A stretch of 64,000 nt of DNA. It comes from Halobacillus dabanensis. GTDB taxonomy: Bacteria > Bacillota > Bacilli > Bacillales > Halobacillaceae. Numbering within the stretch: the stretch's first letter is position 1; each line of letters opens with the position of its first letter. The notes under the pieces are model-generated. The model was not told where the DNA came from. It saw nothing but the letters and a program-made list of their open reading frames with translations, and did not search any database. Of this stretch, positions 55,183-64,000 are shown piece after piece. Position numbers and translations under genes: made by a program. The stretch is taken from the NCBI RefSeq assembly GCF_900114165.1, contig NZ_FOSB01000007.1:124001-188000 (forward strand), read 5' to 3'.

Positions 55183-55683
55183 TAAGCTCCCTATTCCTTG
55201 AGACTCACTTTCGAGATAATCCGGGGATTCGTTTGCCATATTAGGAGTCAGGGGTGTTTGGGAAGCTACTAGCTTTCCTGTGGGGGAGCGCCGAGCTTCC
55301 CAATCACCCCATCCGATGGTAGTGAGAAACGAACCCCTCTACTAAGATGGGATGTCCCCCTCTCACTCATAAGTAGATATAAAGCGCTATATATCAAGCT
55401 TTCACGCATAAAATGACCATTGGGGCGTTTTCCTATTATCCCCCTTCATTTGAGCATAAAAGCAGATCCCCAAAAGTGTTTTCGAGATACTGAGTTGGCA
55501 AAGGGGCGGAGGGGGATGAGGAGACTCCTACGGGAAAGGATAGACTGGCAAGACACCAAAGGTCATGAAGTGACCGAGGAGGCTTGCCGTCTTCCCCGCG
55601 GAAAGCGACTTATCCCCCTCCGCCCCTTATTCGCAATAAAAGTCTCGAAATCGGTCTTCAAGAATACTGCCAGATAGTTGAAG
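55183..55683 (+). mobile_element. MITE-like element, copy 2
   Basis: About 500 bp. The left edge reads AGCTCCCTATTCCTTGAGAC then CACTTTCGAGATAATCC. The right edge, in reverse complement, reads GGCAGTATTCTTGAAGAC then GATTTCGAGACTTTTATTG. It shares the GGATTCGTTTGCCATATTAG segment, the ACTCATAAGTAGATATAAA segment, the GC-rich module and the right end with copy 1, plus an extra block at about 55255-55320 that copy 1 lacks. No ORF with a coding look. Confidence 0.68.
55503..55626. repeat. GC-rich palindromic module
   Basis: Perfect 15-bp arms GGGGCGGAGGGGGAT (55503-55517) and ATCCCCCTCCGCCCC (55612-55626). The inner part has GACTCCTACGGG and CCCCGCGGAAAGCG boxes. Related modules lie at 16522-16637 and 60205-60305. 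Similar GACTCCTGCGGG ... CGGAAAGCG units are familiar from other Bacillaceae genomes. Confidence 0.6.
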
Positions 55684-55689
55684 AAATTT

Positions 55690-55724
55690 TTTAAAAAACC
55701 TCTCTACTAAAGTAGAGAGGTTTT
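55690..55724 (-). terminator. Terminator of mnmE-mnmG-rsmG
   Basis: Perfect arms AAAACCTCTCTACT and AGTAGAGAGGTTTT, then a T run on the minus strand, just after the rsmG stop. Confidence 0.85.
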
Positions 55725-55729
55725 GAGTG

Positions 55730-56446
55730 TTATTGTATTGGAGCTTTATTAGGGGTACCCGCTTTTCTTGGGTATTTCTTAGGTGTTTTACGCCTCTTCT
55801 CAATAATAGCAATGTTACGTTCACTACCTTCTTCCGGTAGATCGAACGTATGCACATCAAGAACTTCCCCTCCGACGGTTTGAATGGCGACGCCGGCATC
55901 TTCCATTTCTTCTTTCAAGTTCGGTCCTTTCATTGCTATGAACCTTCCGCCTTTTGTCGCAAGCGGAAGGCATAGCTCACTCAGGACGGACATTCGAGCA
56001 ACAGCCCGGGCCATAACAAGATCATAGCCTTCACGGAAATTCGCATTTTTCCCAAAGTTTTCGGCACGGTCATGATAAAAAGCGACATCATCCAGCTCCA
56101 ATTCATGGGCTAAGTGATTCAAAAATGTGATTCTTTTCTTCAAAGAATCGACAATCGTCACTTTCAATTGTGGGAAAACAATTTTTAATGGAAGGCTTGG
56201 AAAACCAGCACCCGCCCCGACATCACAAATCCGGAGTGGCTGATTGAAATCGTAGTAGAAAGCAGCCGTCAATGAATCATAAAAGTGCTTAAGATATACA
56301 CCTTCTTGATCGGTAATAGCTGTCAGATTCATTTTTCCATTCCATTCCACCAAAATTTCAAAATATCGATGGAACTGTGCCTGTTGTTTTTCATTCAATT
56401 CAATGCCTTGTTCTTGTAATGCTTGCAGAAAGGTGTTTATATCCAT
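55730..56446 (-). CDS. rsmG: 16S rRNA (guanine-527-N7) methyltransferase
   Basis: 238 aa (GidB). SAM motif [17 protein letters not shown] (about 70-86), and the NLTAITD and [12 protein letters not shown] family boxes. Its absence confers streptomycin resistance in other bacteria. Stop shared with the terminator above; 17 bp after mnmG. Confidence 0.96.
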   Translation of the reverse strand: MDINTFLQALQEQGIELNEKQQAQFHRYFEILVEWNGKMNLTAITDQEGVYLKHFYDSLTAAFYYDFNQPLRICDVGAGAGFPSLPLKIVFPQLKVTIVDSLKKRITFLNHLAHELELDDVAFYHDRAENFGKNANFREGYDLVMARAVARMSVLSELCLPLATKGGRFIAMKGPNLKEEMEDAGVAIQTVGGEVLDVHTFDLPEEGSERNIAIIEKRRKTPKKYPRKAGTPNKAPIQ

Positions 56447-56463
56447 AAGTCCATCCTTTCAAG

Positions 56464-58353
56464 TTATTCCCCAGAGACGCGAGCGATTTTCCCTTGCTCA
56501 ATATAGACAAGCAGGATAGAAACGTCTGCAGGATTGACCCCTGAGACCCGGGAAGCTTGTCCGACTGATAAAGGACGGACTGCTTTCAAACGATCTTTTG
56601 CTTCTGTTGCAAGCCCGTGAATTGCGTCGTAATCGATGTCCTCCGGGATTTTCTTAGAGTCCATTTTCTTCATCCGATCAATCTGTTCCAGTGCTTTTTT
56701 AATATAACCGCTATACTTGATTTGGATTTCCACTTGCTCTTTCACATCTTCTGGAAGTGTCACATCACTCGGGGTTACACGTTCGATATGGCTGTAGTTC
56801 ATCTCTGGACGTTTTAACAAATCTACTGCACGGACAGCGTCCTTCAATGGGGAACCTCCAGCTTCTTCAATGACGGCTTGCACTTCTTCTGTTTCTTTCA
56901 AAATCACTTTATCAAGACGTTTCTTCTCTTCTTCTATCAAGCGCTTTTTCTCCTGGAAACGCTCATAGCGATCTTCCGGAATTAACCCTAGATTATAACC
57001 AATTTCCGTCAAACGTAAATCAGCATTATCATGGCGAAGCATCAAGCGGAATTCGGCACGTGACGTCAATAGACGATAAGGTTCGCCTGTCCCTTTTGTA
57101 ACAAGGTCATCAATCATAACGCCGATATAGCCTTGAGAACGGTCAAGAATCAATGGTTCAAGGTTCAACGACTTCGCAGCTGCGTTAATACCAGCCATCA
57201 ACCCTTGTCCTGCAGCTTCTTCGTAACCGGATGTACCGTTAAGCTGCCCAGCTGTGAACAAACCTTCAATCTGTTTTGTTTCCAGCGTCGGCCACAGTTG
57301 GGTCGGCACGACAGAATCATATTCAATCGCATAGCCCGCCCGCATGATTTCCGCTTTTTCAAGACCAGGTACGGTCCGCATCATTTCATTTTGGACATAC
57401 TCCGGTAACGAGGTGGAAAGTCCTTGAACATAAACTTCTTCTGTATCTCTTCCTTCCGGTTCGAGGAAGATCTGGTGTCTCGGTTTATCATTGAAGCGGA
57501 CGATTTTATCCTCAATCGAAGGACAATATCGAGGCCCTGTTCCTTTGATCGCACCTGAATACATCGCAGAAAGGCCTAGATTATCATTGATGATTTTATG
57601 GGTGTCCTCATTGGTGTACGTCAACCAACAAGGAATCTGATCTGTAATGAATTCCGTCGTTTCATAAGAAAATGAACGTGGCTCTTCTTCTCCTGGTTGG
57701 ATTTCCGTCTTGGAATAGTCGATGGTATGACTGTTCACACGCATCGGTGTCCCCGTTTTGAACCGTACCATTTCAATGCCCATTTCTTCCAGCTGTTCTG
57801 ACAGGGATACCGTTGAACGTTGGTTGTTTGGACCACTTTCATAGGATAAATCCCCAATGATGACGCGTCCACGCATGAATGTACCTGTCGTAACAACGAC
57901 TGTTGGTGCATAGTACGCGGCTTTTGTTTCCGTCACTACACCCTTGACTTGACCATCTTCAACGAGCACTTTTTCGACCATTGCCTGACGAAGCGTTAAG
58001 TTTTCCTGGTTTTCCAGAACTCGTTTCATTTCTTTAATATAGAGCGGTTTATCCGCTTGGGCACGGAGCGCTCTCACGGCAGGTCCTTTTCTAGTATTCA
58101 AAAGACGCATTTGTATATGGGTTTTGTCGATCACTCTTCCCATTGCACCGCCCAATGCGTCTACCTCACGTACAACGATTCCTTTAGCGGGACCACCAAT
58201 GGACGGGTTACATGGCATGAATGCTACAAGATCAAGGTTCAATGTCAACATCAATGTCTTCGCGCCACGTCTTGCTGCAGCTAACCCCGCTTCTACTCCG
58301 GCATGACCAGCACCAATAACAATTACATCATAATGCCCTGCATCATATGTCAT
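56464..58353 (-). CDS. mnmG: tRNA uridine-5-carboxymethylaminomethyl modification protein MnmG (GidA)
   Basis: 629 aa, FAD-dependent. [17 protein letters not shown] (14-30), the PCNPSIGG signature (about 49) and the second conserved cysteine in [12 protein letters not shown]. With MnmE it forms cmnm5U34 in several tRNAs. 42 bp downstream of mnmE. Confidence 0.97.
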   Translation of the reverse strand: MTYDAGHYDVIVIGAGHAGVEAGLAAARRGAKTLMLTLNLDLVAFMPCNPSIGGPAKGIVVREVDALGGAMGRVIDKTHIQMRLLNTRKGPAVRALRAQADKPLYIKEMKRVLENQENLTLRQAMVEKVLVEDGQVKGVVTETKAAYYAPTVVVTTGTFMRGRVIIGDLSYESGPNNQRSTVSLSEQLEEMGIEMVRFKTGTPMRVNSHTIDYSKTEIQPGEEEPRSFSYETTEFITDQIPCWLTYTNEDTHKIINDNLGLSAMYSGAIKGTGPRYCPSIEDKIVRFNDKPRHQIFLEPEGRDTEEVYVQGLSTSLPEYVQNEMMRTVPGLEKAEIMRAGYAIEYDSVVPTQLWPTLETKQIEGLFTAGQLNGTSGYEEAAGQGLMAGINAAAKSLNLEPLILDRSQGYIGVMIDDLVTKGTGEPYRLLTSRAEFRLMLRHDNADLRLTEIGYNLGLIPEDRYERFQEKKRLIEEEKKRLDKVILKETEEVQAVIEEAGGSPLKDAVRAVDLLKRPEMNYSHIERVTPSDVTLPEDVKEQVEIQIKYSGYIKKALEQIDRMKKMDSKKIPEDIDYDAIHGLATEAKDRLKAVRPLSVGQASRVSGVNPADVSILLVYIEQGKIARVSGE

Positions 58354-58395
58354 TCGGATGTCTCTCCTTTTTTATTCACTCTTATCATTGAGTAC

Positions 58396-59772
58396 TTATT
58401 TCCCTAAGCAAAACTGTGAAAATAACTGATCGATCAAGCTTTCATGAACAGTATCCCCGACGATTTCGCCAAGGATCTCCCAGGTCCTCGTGACATCAAT
58501 TTGTACGACATCCAACGGGACACCCATTTCCATACCATTCTGTGCATCTTCAAGTGCTTGTTTCGCTTGTTTCAGCAACTGGACGTGACGGACGTTAGAT
58601 ACATAAGTCATATCTCCAGCATCCAGATCTCCTTCAAAGAACGTATCTCCAATAGCCTTTTCCAACTGATCAATACCTTCTTCATGGATTAATGCTGTAG
58701 TGATGACCGGATGCCCAGACGCTAGTTCTTTCACTCGATCGATGTCTAATTTATGATCCAAATCCATTTTGTTCACAATTATAATCACATTCATATCACG
58801 AATTGCATCTATCAGTTTTTCATCTTCTTCATTCAGCTCATCCCCATAGTTTAACACAAACAAGATGAGATCTGCTTCTTTGAGTACCTGTCTGGAACGT
58901 TCGACACCGATTCGTTCGACGATGTCTTCCGTTTCCCTAATACCTGCTGTATCGACAAGGCGAAGTGGCACTCCCCGAACGTTGACATACTCTTCGATCA
59001 CATCCCGGGTAGTTCCTGGAATCTCTGTTACAATGGCTTTGTTTTCATGAACAAGTGCATTCATCAAGGAAGATTTCCCGACATTCGGGCGACCGATAAT
59101 CGCTGTGCCAAGCCCTTCTCGTAAAATCTTCCCTTGCTTCGCTGTTTCAAGGATACGTGAGACCTCGTCCAGTACTTCTTTAGTCTTTTCTTCCATCATT
59201 TCATGGGACATTTCTTCGACATCATCATACTCGGGATAGTCGATATTCACCTCGACATGTGCTAGAGTCTCAAGCAGTTTTTGCCTCAACTCTTGGATAA
59301 GCTTTGATAGACGTCCGTCCATCTGCTTCAAAGCGACATCCATTGCCCTGTCCGTTTTCGCCCGAATTAAATCCATAACGGCCTCTGCTTGCGAAAGGTC
59401 AATCCGACCATTCAAAAACGCCCGCTTTGTAAACTCCCCGGGTTCCGCTAACCGTGCCCCGGTTGCTAAAACTATTTCCAATAAACGATTCACAGAGACA
59501 AGACCACCATGACAGTTAATTTCAACTATGTCTTCTCTCGTAAACGTCTTTGGCGCGCGCATGACAGATACCATAACTTCTTCTGCCACTTCATCCGTTT
59601 CGGGATCTATTATTTTTCCGTAATGCATCGTGTGGGAATCAACTTGATTTAAATCCTTCCCTTTAAAAAGGTCTGCAGCAATCGTGACCGCATCTGGTCC
59701 ACTCAACCGGACAATCGCTATAGCTCCTTCTCCCATAGGGGTGGAAATCGCGGTTATCGTATCTGTTTCCAC
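58396..59772 (-). CDS. mnmE: tRNA modification GTPase MnmE (TrmE)
   Basis: 458 aa. N-terminal THF-binding domain, helical domain, and G domain with GRPNVGKSS (about 228), DTAG and NKMD; C-terminal motif FCLGK with the essential cysteine. I prefer GTG at 59772 ([16 protein letters not shown]), 7 nt after GGAGG; the GTG at 59778 is too close to that site. DnaA boxes lie just upstream. Confidence 0.95.
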   Translation of the reverse strand: METDTITAISTPMGEGAIAIVRLSGPDAVTIAADLFKGKDLNQVDSHTMHYGKIIDPETDEVAEEVMVSVMRAPKTFTREDIVEINCHGGLVSVNRLLEIVLATGARLAEPGEFTKRAFLNGRIDLSQAEAVMDLIRAKTDRAMDVALKQMDGRLSKLIQELRQKLLETLAHVEVNIDYPEYDDVEEMSHEMMEEKTKEVLDEVSRILETAKQGKILREGLGTAIIGRPNVGKSSLMNALVHENKAIVTEIPGTTRDVIEEYVNVRGVPLRLVDTAGIRETEDIVERIGVERSRQVLKEADLILFVLNYGDELNEEDEKLIDAIRDMNVIIIVNKMDLDHKLDIDRVKELASGHPVITTALIHEEGIDQLEKAIGDTFFEGDLDAGDMTYVSNVRHVQLLKQAKQALEDAQNGMEMGVPLDVVQIDVTRTWEILGEIVGDTVHESLIDQLFSQFCLGK

Positions 59773-59808
59773 ACGCACTCACCTCCTGAAAAAATATCTT
59801 ATTTATAG

Positions 59809-59934
59809 TTATCCACAATCGGTAAAATATAGTTATCACTAACATACTACCTTACCACATAGCCTTGTGTTTTGAAAAGATATCAACACATATATCCGTT
59901 TTTTCTCCCATTATTTTTATCCACATGTGTATAA
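59809..59934. other. DnaA boxes upstream of mnmE
   Basis: Three exact boxes: 59809-59817 and 59917-59925 (TTATCCACA, plus strand) and 59926-59934 (TTATACACA, minus strand). The last two abut as an inverted pair. They lie 35-160 bp upstream of mnmE and about 3.5 kb from dnaA. Confidence 0.7.
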
Positions 59935-59998
59935 GTCCTCCTTTCATTTTCTCCACTATTAAACAGAACAATACGATAGCAGAATAAACAAGCCACTA

Positions 59999-60496
59999 TT
60001 CAACAAAATGGCAGTATTCCGGAAGACTCGATTTCGAGACTTTTATTGCGAATAAGGGTCGGTGGGGGATACTCGAAATCGCCTAACAATAACCCTGCCA
60101 TAAGTAGAGGGAGAATAGCACTTCAAGCTTGTGATTACCGCATTTTCAATTACATCATGCTGCTTCCTTTACTTGAAGAAGGTTTCGAGATATTTATCAT
60201 GGAAAGGGGCGGAGGGAAACGGTGAGACTCCTGTGGGATCTGCGGGACAGGTGAGACCCCGCAGAGCTTTAGCTCGAGGAAGCTCACCGCCCGCCCCACG
60301 GAAAGTGTTCAAATGTGGAATCGCCCTGGGAGACACGACTGGCATAAGCAATACATCAACGGAATGGTTTTTTATTCCGTTGATGTATTGCTTATGACGC
60401 GAGTGTCTGGGCGATGGAACTGGACGAACCTTTTCCCGTAGACCCTAAACTCTCCCTAAAGTCTCGAAACTGAGTCTTCAATAAAAGGGAGCTTTT
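59999..60496 (-). mobile_element. MITE-like element, copy 3, rearranged and carrying a nested repeat
   Basis: The left edge GGCAGTATTCCGGAAGAC then CGATTTCGAGACTTTTATTG is the other copies' right end, inverted. The right edge in reverse complement, AAAGCTCCC then TTGAAGACTC and AGTTTCGAGACTTT, is the left end. The GC-rich module (60205-60305) lies in the opposite sense to the ends, which implies an internal inversion. A family-2 cruciform (60321-60427) replaces the rest. Confidence 0.62.
60321..60427. repeat. Cruciform repeat family 2, copy nested in MITE copy 3
   Basis: Perfect 23-bp arms at 60343-60365 and 60374-60396 (each containing CATAAGCAATACATCAACGG or its complement) with an 8-nt loop. 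Outer boxes TCGCCC and GGGCGA, and GAGACACGAC/GTGTCTGG, add further pairing. Shares CCCTGGGAGACACGAC, CATAAGC and GCTTATG with 40833-40966. Confidence 0.65.
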
Positions 60497-60523
60497 GTGG
60501 AAGATGATTAATCCTGATAGAGG

Positions 60524-60570
60524 AAAAAACAAAAAAATGCCTCTGGCCATGTTTATGGACAGAGGCATTT
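60524..60570 (-). terminator. jag terminator
   Basis: Arms AAATGCCTCTGGCCAT and ATGGACAGAGGCATTT with one mismatch, then a long T-rich tract on the minus strand. Confidence 0.85.
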
Positions 60571-60581
60571 ATTAGAAACAT

Positions 60582-61196
60582 TCACTGCGGACGAATGACG
60601 ACATGTCTTCGCGGATCTTTCCCTGCAGAATCTGTTTCGACATTTTCATTATTTTGTAATGCACTATGAATGATTTTTCTTTCATAAGATGGCATCGGTT
60701 CAAGTTTAACTTCTTGATTCGTACGGATGGCTCTTTCCGCCAAGCGTTTAGCTAAATTTTGAAGGGTATCTTTACGTCTGCTTCGATACCCCTCTGCATC
60801 TAACATGACCGTATAAAAGACATCTGATTCCCGATTGACTCTTAATTGTGCCAAGTATTGAAGGGAATTCAATGTTTGACCTCTTTTACCTATCAACATT
60901 GCGATTTTTTCACCGACAAGCTCCATATGAATCTCCCGTTGGCGAAGTTCCGTTTTCACTTGAACAGGAGCGCCCATTTGTTCTGCTACTTCATAGATGA
61001 ATGTTTCAACATCCTGCACAGGATTTTTCTTAATAGATACTTTCACAATTGCTGGTTTTGTACCAAATCCAAGAAATCCTTTTTTACCTTCATCAACGAT
61101 CTCGACATTGACCTGATCTCTTGATGTCTGTAATTGCTCTAGTGCTGATTCAATCGCTTCATCAATTGTAGTTCCCGTAGCAGTCCATTGCTTCAC
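60582..61196 (-). CDS. jag: Jag (SpoIIIJ-associated RNA-binding protein, KhpB)
   Basis: 204 aa. N-terminal Jag domain ([19 protein letters not shown]), KH domain with [13 protein letters not shown] (about 103-115) and C-terminal R3H domain with [11 protein letters not shown]. It binds RNA and acts in elongation and division. Overlaps yidC by 4 bp. Confidence 0.94.
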   Translation of the reverse strand: MKQWTATGTTIDEAIESALEQLQTSRDQVNVEIVDEGKKGFLGFGTKPAIVKVSIKKNPVQDVETFIYEVAEQMGAPVQVKTELRQREIHMELVGEKIAMLIGKRGQTLNSLQYLAQLRVNRESDVFYTVMLDAEGYRSRRKDTLQNLAKRLAERAIRTNQEVKLEPMPSYERKIIHSALQNNENVETDSAGKDPRRHVVIRPQ

Positions 61197-61954
61197 TCGC
61201 TTGCTCCTCCCGTCTCCTCTTTCATCATTGGTTTACGGATGAAAATGGTTTGAAGAATCATAACAATGTTACCGACAATCCAGTACAACGCCAGGGCTGA
61301 TGGGAAGAAGAATGCAAAAGTACCGATCATTAACGGCATGATATAAAGCATCATTTGCATTTGCGGGTTTTGAGCAGCCGCTCCACCTGCCATCATCAAT
61401 TTCTGTTGTAAGAATGTTGTTGCAGCAGTCAAAATCGCTAAGAATGGATCTGCTTGTCCCAACTCGAGCCATAAGAAGTTGTGCGTTTGTACTTCTGTTG
61501 TTCTCATAATTGCATGATAAAAACCGATCAAAATCGGCATTTGTACAATAATTGGTAAACAACCGGCTAACGGATTCACCCCGTTTTTCTGGAAAAGTTG
61601 CATCGTTTCTTGCTGCAACTTCTGTTGACTTTGAGCATCTTTTGAAGAATATTTTTCACGAAGCTCTTTTAACTCTGGCTGAATATCCTGCATCGCTTTT
61701 GAACTCTTCAATTGCTTGACGTTCAATGGCAAAAGCAATAGGCGAATGATGATGGTGACAATAATGATTGCCAAACCATAACTGCCATTCGTCGCATCAG
61801 CGAAAAATAACAAAGTTTTTGACAAAGGGTAAACTATATACTCATTCCAAAATCCTGTACTATCCTGGGTGATCTCTTGATTGACATCCATACACCCGGA
61901 TAGGAACGTAAGCATTCCTACCATTGCTAGCAGGATCAACATTTTATTACGCAA
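61193..61954 (-). CDS. yidC: Membrane protein insertase YidC (SpoIIIJ type)
   Basis: 253 aa. Lipoprotein signal with lipobox FLSGC (Cys21), then five helices of the insertase core, including [21 protein letters not shown] with the functional arginine. Inserts membrane proteins with or without SecYEG; SpoIIIJ is needed for the sporulation secretion complex. Located between rnpA and jag as usual. Confidence 0.95.
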   Translation of the reverse strand: MRNKMLILLAMVGMLTFLSGCMDVNQEITQDSTGFWNEYIVYPLSKTLLFFADATNGSYGLAIIIVTIIIRLLLLPLNVKQLKSSKAMQDIQPELKELREKYSSKDAQSQQKLQQETMQLFQKNGVNPLAGCLPIIVQMPILIGFYHAIMRTTEVQTHNFLWLELGQADPFLAILTAATTFLQQKLMMAGGAAAQNPQMQMMLYIMPLMIGTFAFFFPSALALYWIVGNIVMILQTIFIRKPMMKEETGGASE

Positions 61955-62067
61955 CGTTCCTTCCTCCTTACTGAAATCGCTCTTATATCATTTTAAAAAA
62001 CAAACCTATGAAGGACTAGACGACATTCATAAGTTTAGCATTATTTCCTGCCATAATTCTATAAAGA

Positions 62068-62421
62068 TTACACGCGAATTTTTTTATTTACTAACTTTGA
62101 CCTTGTCAGGACATGGGTCAAACTTTTCTTCACTTCATGAAAACCCATTTGATTCGTCGGTTTTCTTGCAATTACGATCAAATCATAATCCGGATGAATA
62201 TATTCCTCAAGTTCGTGGAAGGCCTGCCTCAAATAGCGTTTCACTTGATTACGCATGACTGCATGTCCGATCTTTTTACTAACCGACAACCCTATCCGGA
62301 AATGAGTCTGATCTTTCTTTTTCATATAATAGAGAACCAATTGACGGTTTGCGAACGATTGACCATCACGAAAAACCTTCTGAAACTCTTCATTCTTCTT
62401 AATTCGATAAGCCTTCTTCAT
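62068..62421 (-). CDS. rnpA: Ribonuclease P protein component
   Basis: 117 aa from ATG at 62421 (GGAGG 8 nt upstream). The RNR motif region reads [20 protein letters not shown]. Protein cofactor of RNase P. The frame is open 43 codons upstream into a non-coding repeat, which is not part of the gene. Confidence 0.95.
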   Translation of the reverse strand: MKKAYRIKKNEEFQKVFRDGQSFANRQLVLYYMKKKDQTHFRIGLSVSKKIGHAVMRNQVKRYLRQAFHELEEYIHPDYDLIVIARKPTNQMGFHEVKKSLTHVLTRSKLVNKKIRV

Positions 62422-62439
62422 CGAACACCCTCCAAAATA

Positions 62440-62490
62440 GAAAAGCGCAAATGCCCTAAGGAGCACGACGCAATAAAAGAAGGATCGCAA
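62440..62490. repeat. Fragment of cruciform repeat family 2
   Basis: AAAAGCGCAAATGCCCTAAG then GAGCACGACGCAATAA resembles the left part of the copy at 40833 (AAAGCGCATGTGCCCTGGG, GACACGACACGCATAA). It lies just upstream of rnpA. Confidence 0.4.
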
Positions 62491-62579
62491 CAATTGACGA
62501 GTCCTTATAAAGAGATCTTCTACATTATGTAGTGAAAAATCCCCGTCCATTCATTCTATATCCTAATAAAAATAAAAGA

Positions 62580-62597
62580 GGGGCGGCCAACCGCCCC
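62580..62597. terminator. Second hairpin between rpmH and rnpA
   Basis: Perfect 7-bp arms GGGGCGG and CCGCCCC with a 4-nt loop and T-rich flanks on both strands. Confidence 0.6.
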
Positions 62598-62615
62598 ATT
62601 TTTGGCCATTATACT

Positions 62616-62645
62616 GAAAAAAAGACCACTGATAATTTTCAGTGG
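62616..62645 (-). terminator. rpmH terminator
   Basis: CCACTGA and TCAGTGG enclose a 6-nt loop, followed on the minus strand by TCTTTTTTTC, 2 bp beyond the rpmH stop. Confidence 0.75.
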
Positions 62646-62646
62646 C

Positions 62647-62949
<303 letters not shown>

Positions 62950-62993
62950 TTAGGAGCGAATATAATCCCCCCCTAGCGAACATTCACAGGTTA

Positions 62994-63269
62994 TGTGTAT
63001 AATTCTCACCTGGGCTTTTTGCTATCCACAACACATATCGACAAGAAAATCACAAAATATAGTACTGTGGATGAATTTCATCTACAAGGCATTGATATTG
63101 TGGATAAGTTCCCGTGAACCATTGCAACTGCCGTTTTAATCTGGTATTATATTTGTGCTTAACCGTGAATGACTTCTCCACACTAAAAATCTTTTCCACA
63201 GATTGTGGATAACATGTGGACATTTATTAACACACTTGTTTATTCAGTTATTCACAAGTGTGTGGATAT
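62994..63269. other. oriC: oriC, upstream DnaA-box region
   Basis: Exact TTATNCACA boxes at 62994-63002 (minus), 63099-63107 (minus), 63204-63212 (minus) and 63248-63256 (plus). One-mismatch boxes at 63022-63030, 63066-63074, 63192-63200 and 63261-63269. The position between rpmH and dnaA is the upstream half of the bipartite Bacillus origin. The unwinding region would be beyond dnaA, outside this window. Confidence 0.88.
63122..63150 (+). promoter_or_regulatory. dnaA promoter
   Basis: TTGCAA, 17 bp, TATTAT with TGG before it (extended -10). It lies among the DnaA boxes, so autoregulation by DnaA is likely. The leader to the dnaA start would be about 295 nt. Confidence 0.6.
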
Positions 63270-63369
63270 TGAAAATAACTATCTAGAACTCTAGTAAAAT
63301 CAACTTTCGGACATCCACATCGGATTCGAGTTTTTTAGACAAAAAACATTATACAAAGCTTATACGAAC

Positions 63370-63419
63370 ACCTTTCGATCCTTTTGCTACGTTCGAAAAA
63401 GAGAACGAAAGGTTTTTTT
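63370..63419 (+). terminator. Terminator-like hairpin in the dnaA leader
   Basis: ACCTTTCG (63370-63377) pairs with CGAAAGGT (63406-63413), directly followed by T to make a run of seven (63413-63419), 32 bp before the dnaA start. The 28-nt loop has an inner TTCGAA. It lies between the dnaA promoter and dnaA, so it could act as an attenuator. Confidence 0.5.
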
Positions 63420-63451
63420 GTTTTCCAATGAAACAGAGAGGGGTGAGATAT

Positions 63452-64000
63452 TTGGAGAACATCAACGAATTATGGACGAATACGTTGGATCAAATAAAAG
63501 AGAAAATTAGTAAGCCAAGTTTTGAGACATGGTTAAAAGCGACCAAAGCCGATTCACTCAGTGATAATACACTGACGATCGTTGCTCCAAATGAGTTCGC
63601 CAGAGATTGGCTGGAGAATCAATATGAGAATTTGATTACGGAAACTTTGTATGAAGTCACAGGAGCAGAACTTGAAGCAAAATTCATCATACCGGAGTCG
63701 AAAGAAGATTCTTTAGAAGATGTTAAGCTTTCGTCGAAAAAGGCTCCCAATGTGAAGAACAATGGGAATGAAGAGTCCCCCCAGAGTATGTTGAATTCTA
63801 AGTACACCTTCGACACATTTGTCATTGGATCAGGGAACCGTTTTGCTCATGCTGCCTCTCTTGCAGTAGCAGAAGCTCCTGCAAAAGCCTATAACCCTCT
63901 GTTTATCTACGGTGGGGTAGGACTCGGGAAAACACACTTGATGCACGCCATCGGCCATTATGTACTAGATCATAATCCGAATGCGAAAGTCGTCTATCTC
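63452..64000 (+). CDS. dnaA: Chromosomal replication initiator DnaA, 3'-truncated by the window
   Basis: Read from the sequence: TTG at 63452, after GAGAGGGGTGAG, opens a frame that runs to the window edge (183 codons). Domain I (1-80) starts [20 protein letters not shown] and includes PSFETWL. Domain II is short and polar. Domain III starts at [18 protein letters not shown] and reaches Walker [14 protein letters not shown]. The rest of the AAA+ domain and the DNA-binding domain lie outside. It initiates replication by binding the boxes listed above. Confidence 0.97.
   Translation, partial: MENINELWTNTLDQIKEKISKPSFETWLKATKADSLSDNTLTIVAPNEFARDWLENQYENLITETLYEVTGAELEAKFIIPESKEDSLEDVKLSSKKAPNVKNNGNEESPQSMLNSKYTFDTFVIGSGNRFAHAASLAVAEAPAKAYNPLFIYGGVGLGKTHLMHAIGHYVLDHNPNAKVVYL

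Noticed and set aside
63619-63825. 68-codon minus-strand ORF
   Set aside because: It lies within dnaA in the antisense frame and has no ribosome-binding site.

Overview
The window is a piece of a low-GC Gram-positive chromosome, immediately left of the replication origin. It ends in the first 183 codons of dnaA. Reading leftwards it has rpmH, rnpA, spoIIIJ (yidC), jag, mnmE, mnmG, rsmG, noc, soj (parA), spo0J (parB), yyaC, an mscS channel, yyzM, ychF, rpsF-ssb-rpsR, yybS-gdpP-rplI-dnaC, purA, a tRNA-Asp/tRNA-Phe pair, and walRKHIJ-htrA. This is the Bacillaceae ori-left order. Spore genes (splAB, a gerA-type operon, yyaC, DUF3231) confirm an endospore former. Acidic exported proteins, above all the Ser/Asp/Glu-rich linker of the OppA-like lipoprotein, point to a moderately halophilic Bacillaceae such as Halobacillus or a relative. 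That genus-level guess is inference.

Layout. 1-3.9 kb: the end of a pyridine nucleotide-disulfide oxidoreductase, a 56-aa small gene, threonine aldolase and a Na+/amino-acid symporter. 4.0-4.3 kb: a dense DnaA-box cluster. 4.4-11.4 kb: the wal operon ending in htrA. 11.7-16.3 kb: a G5/M23 envelope peptidase, two tRNAs, a LOG-family enzyme and purA under a PurR-type operator. 16.8-25 kb: a DeoR-type regulator with a HAD phosphatase, the dnaC-rplI-gdpP-yybS block, and PHP and Nudix enzymes. 25-32.4 kb: serA with a class V aminotransferase, an orphan OppA, a YczE-like membrane protein, and the divergent hmp/nsrR nitric-oxide module. 32.9-41.9 kb: ribosomal and ssb genes, ychF, mscS, yyaC and the chromosome segregation genes. 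41.9-55.7 kb: an accessory islet between noc and rsmG. 55.7-64 kb: the classic rsmG-to-dnaA block with oriC.

Most core genes lie on the minus strand, co-directional with replication of this left arm. Most accessory genes lie on the plus strand, head-on to the fork. Origin biology is visible at several levels: three groups of DnaA boxes (downstream of htrA, upstream of mnmE, upstream of dnaA), two near-perfect parS sites and two near-perfect Noc-binding sites, together with the genes for DnaA, ParA, ParB, Noc and the replicative helicase.

The most unusual items are: (a) a MITE-like family of about 300-500-bp elements with related ends containing TTCTTGAAGAC and TTTCGAGA, four near-complete copies plus one solo end, all in gaps; (b) a second family of cruciform repeats, one copy nested inside the first family; (c) an erm/cat-style translational attenuator with an 18-codon leader ORF in front of an MFS efflux gene; (d) a terminator-like hairpin in the dnaA leader.
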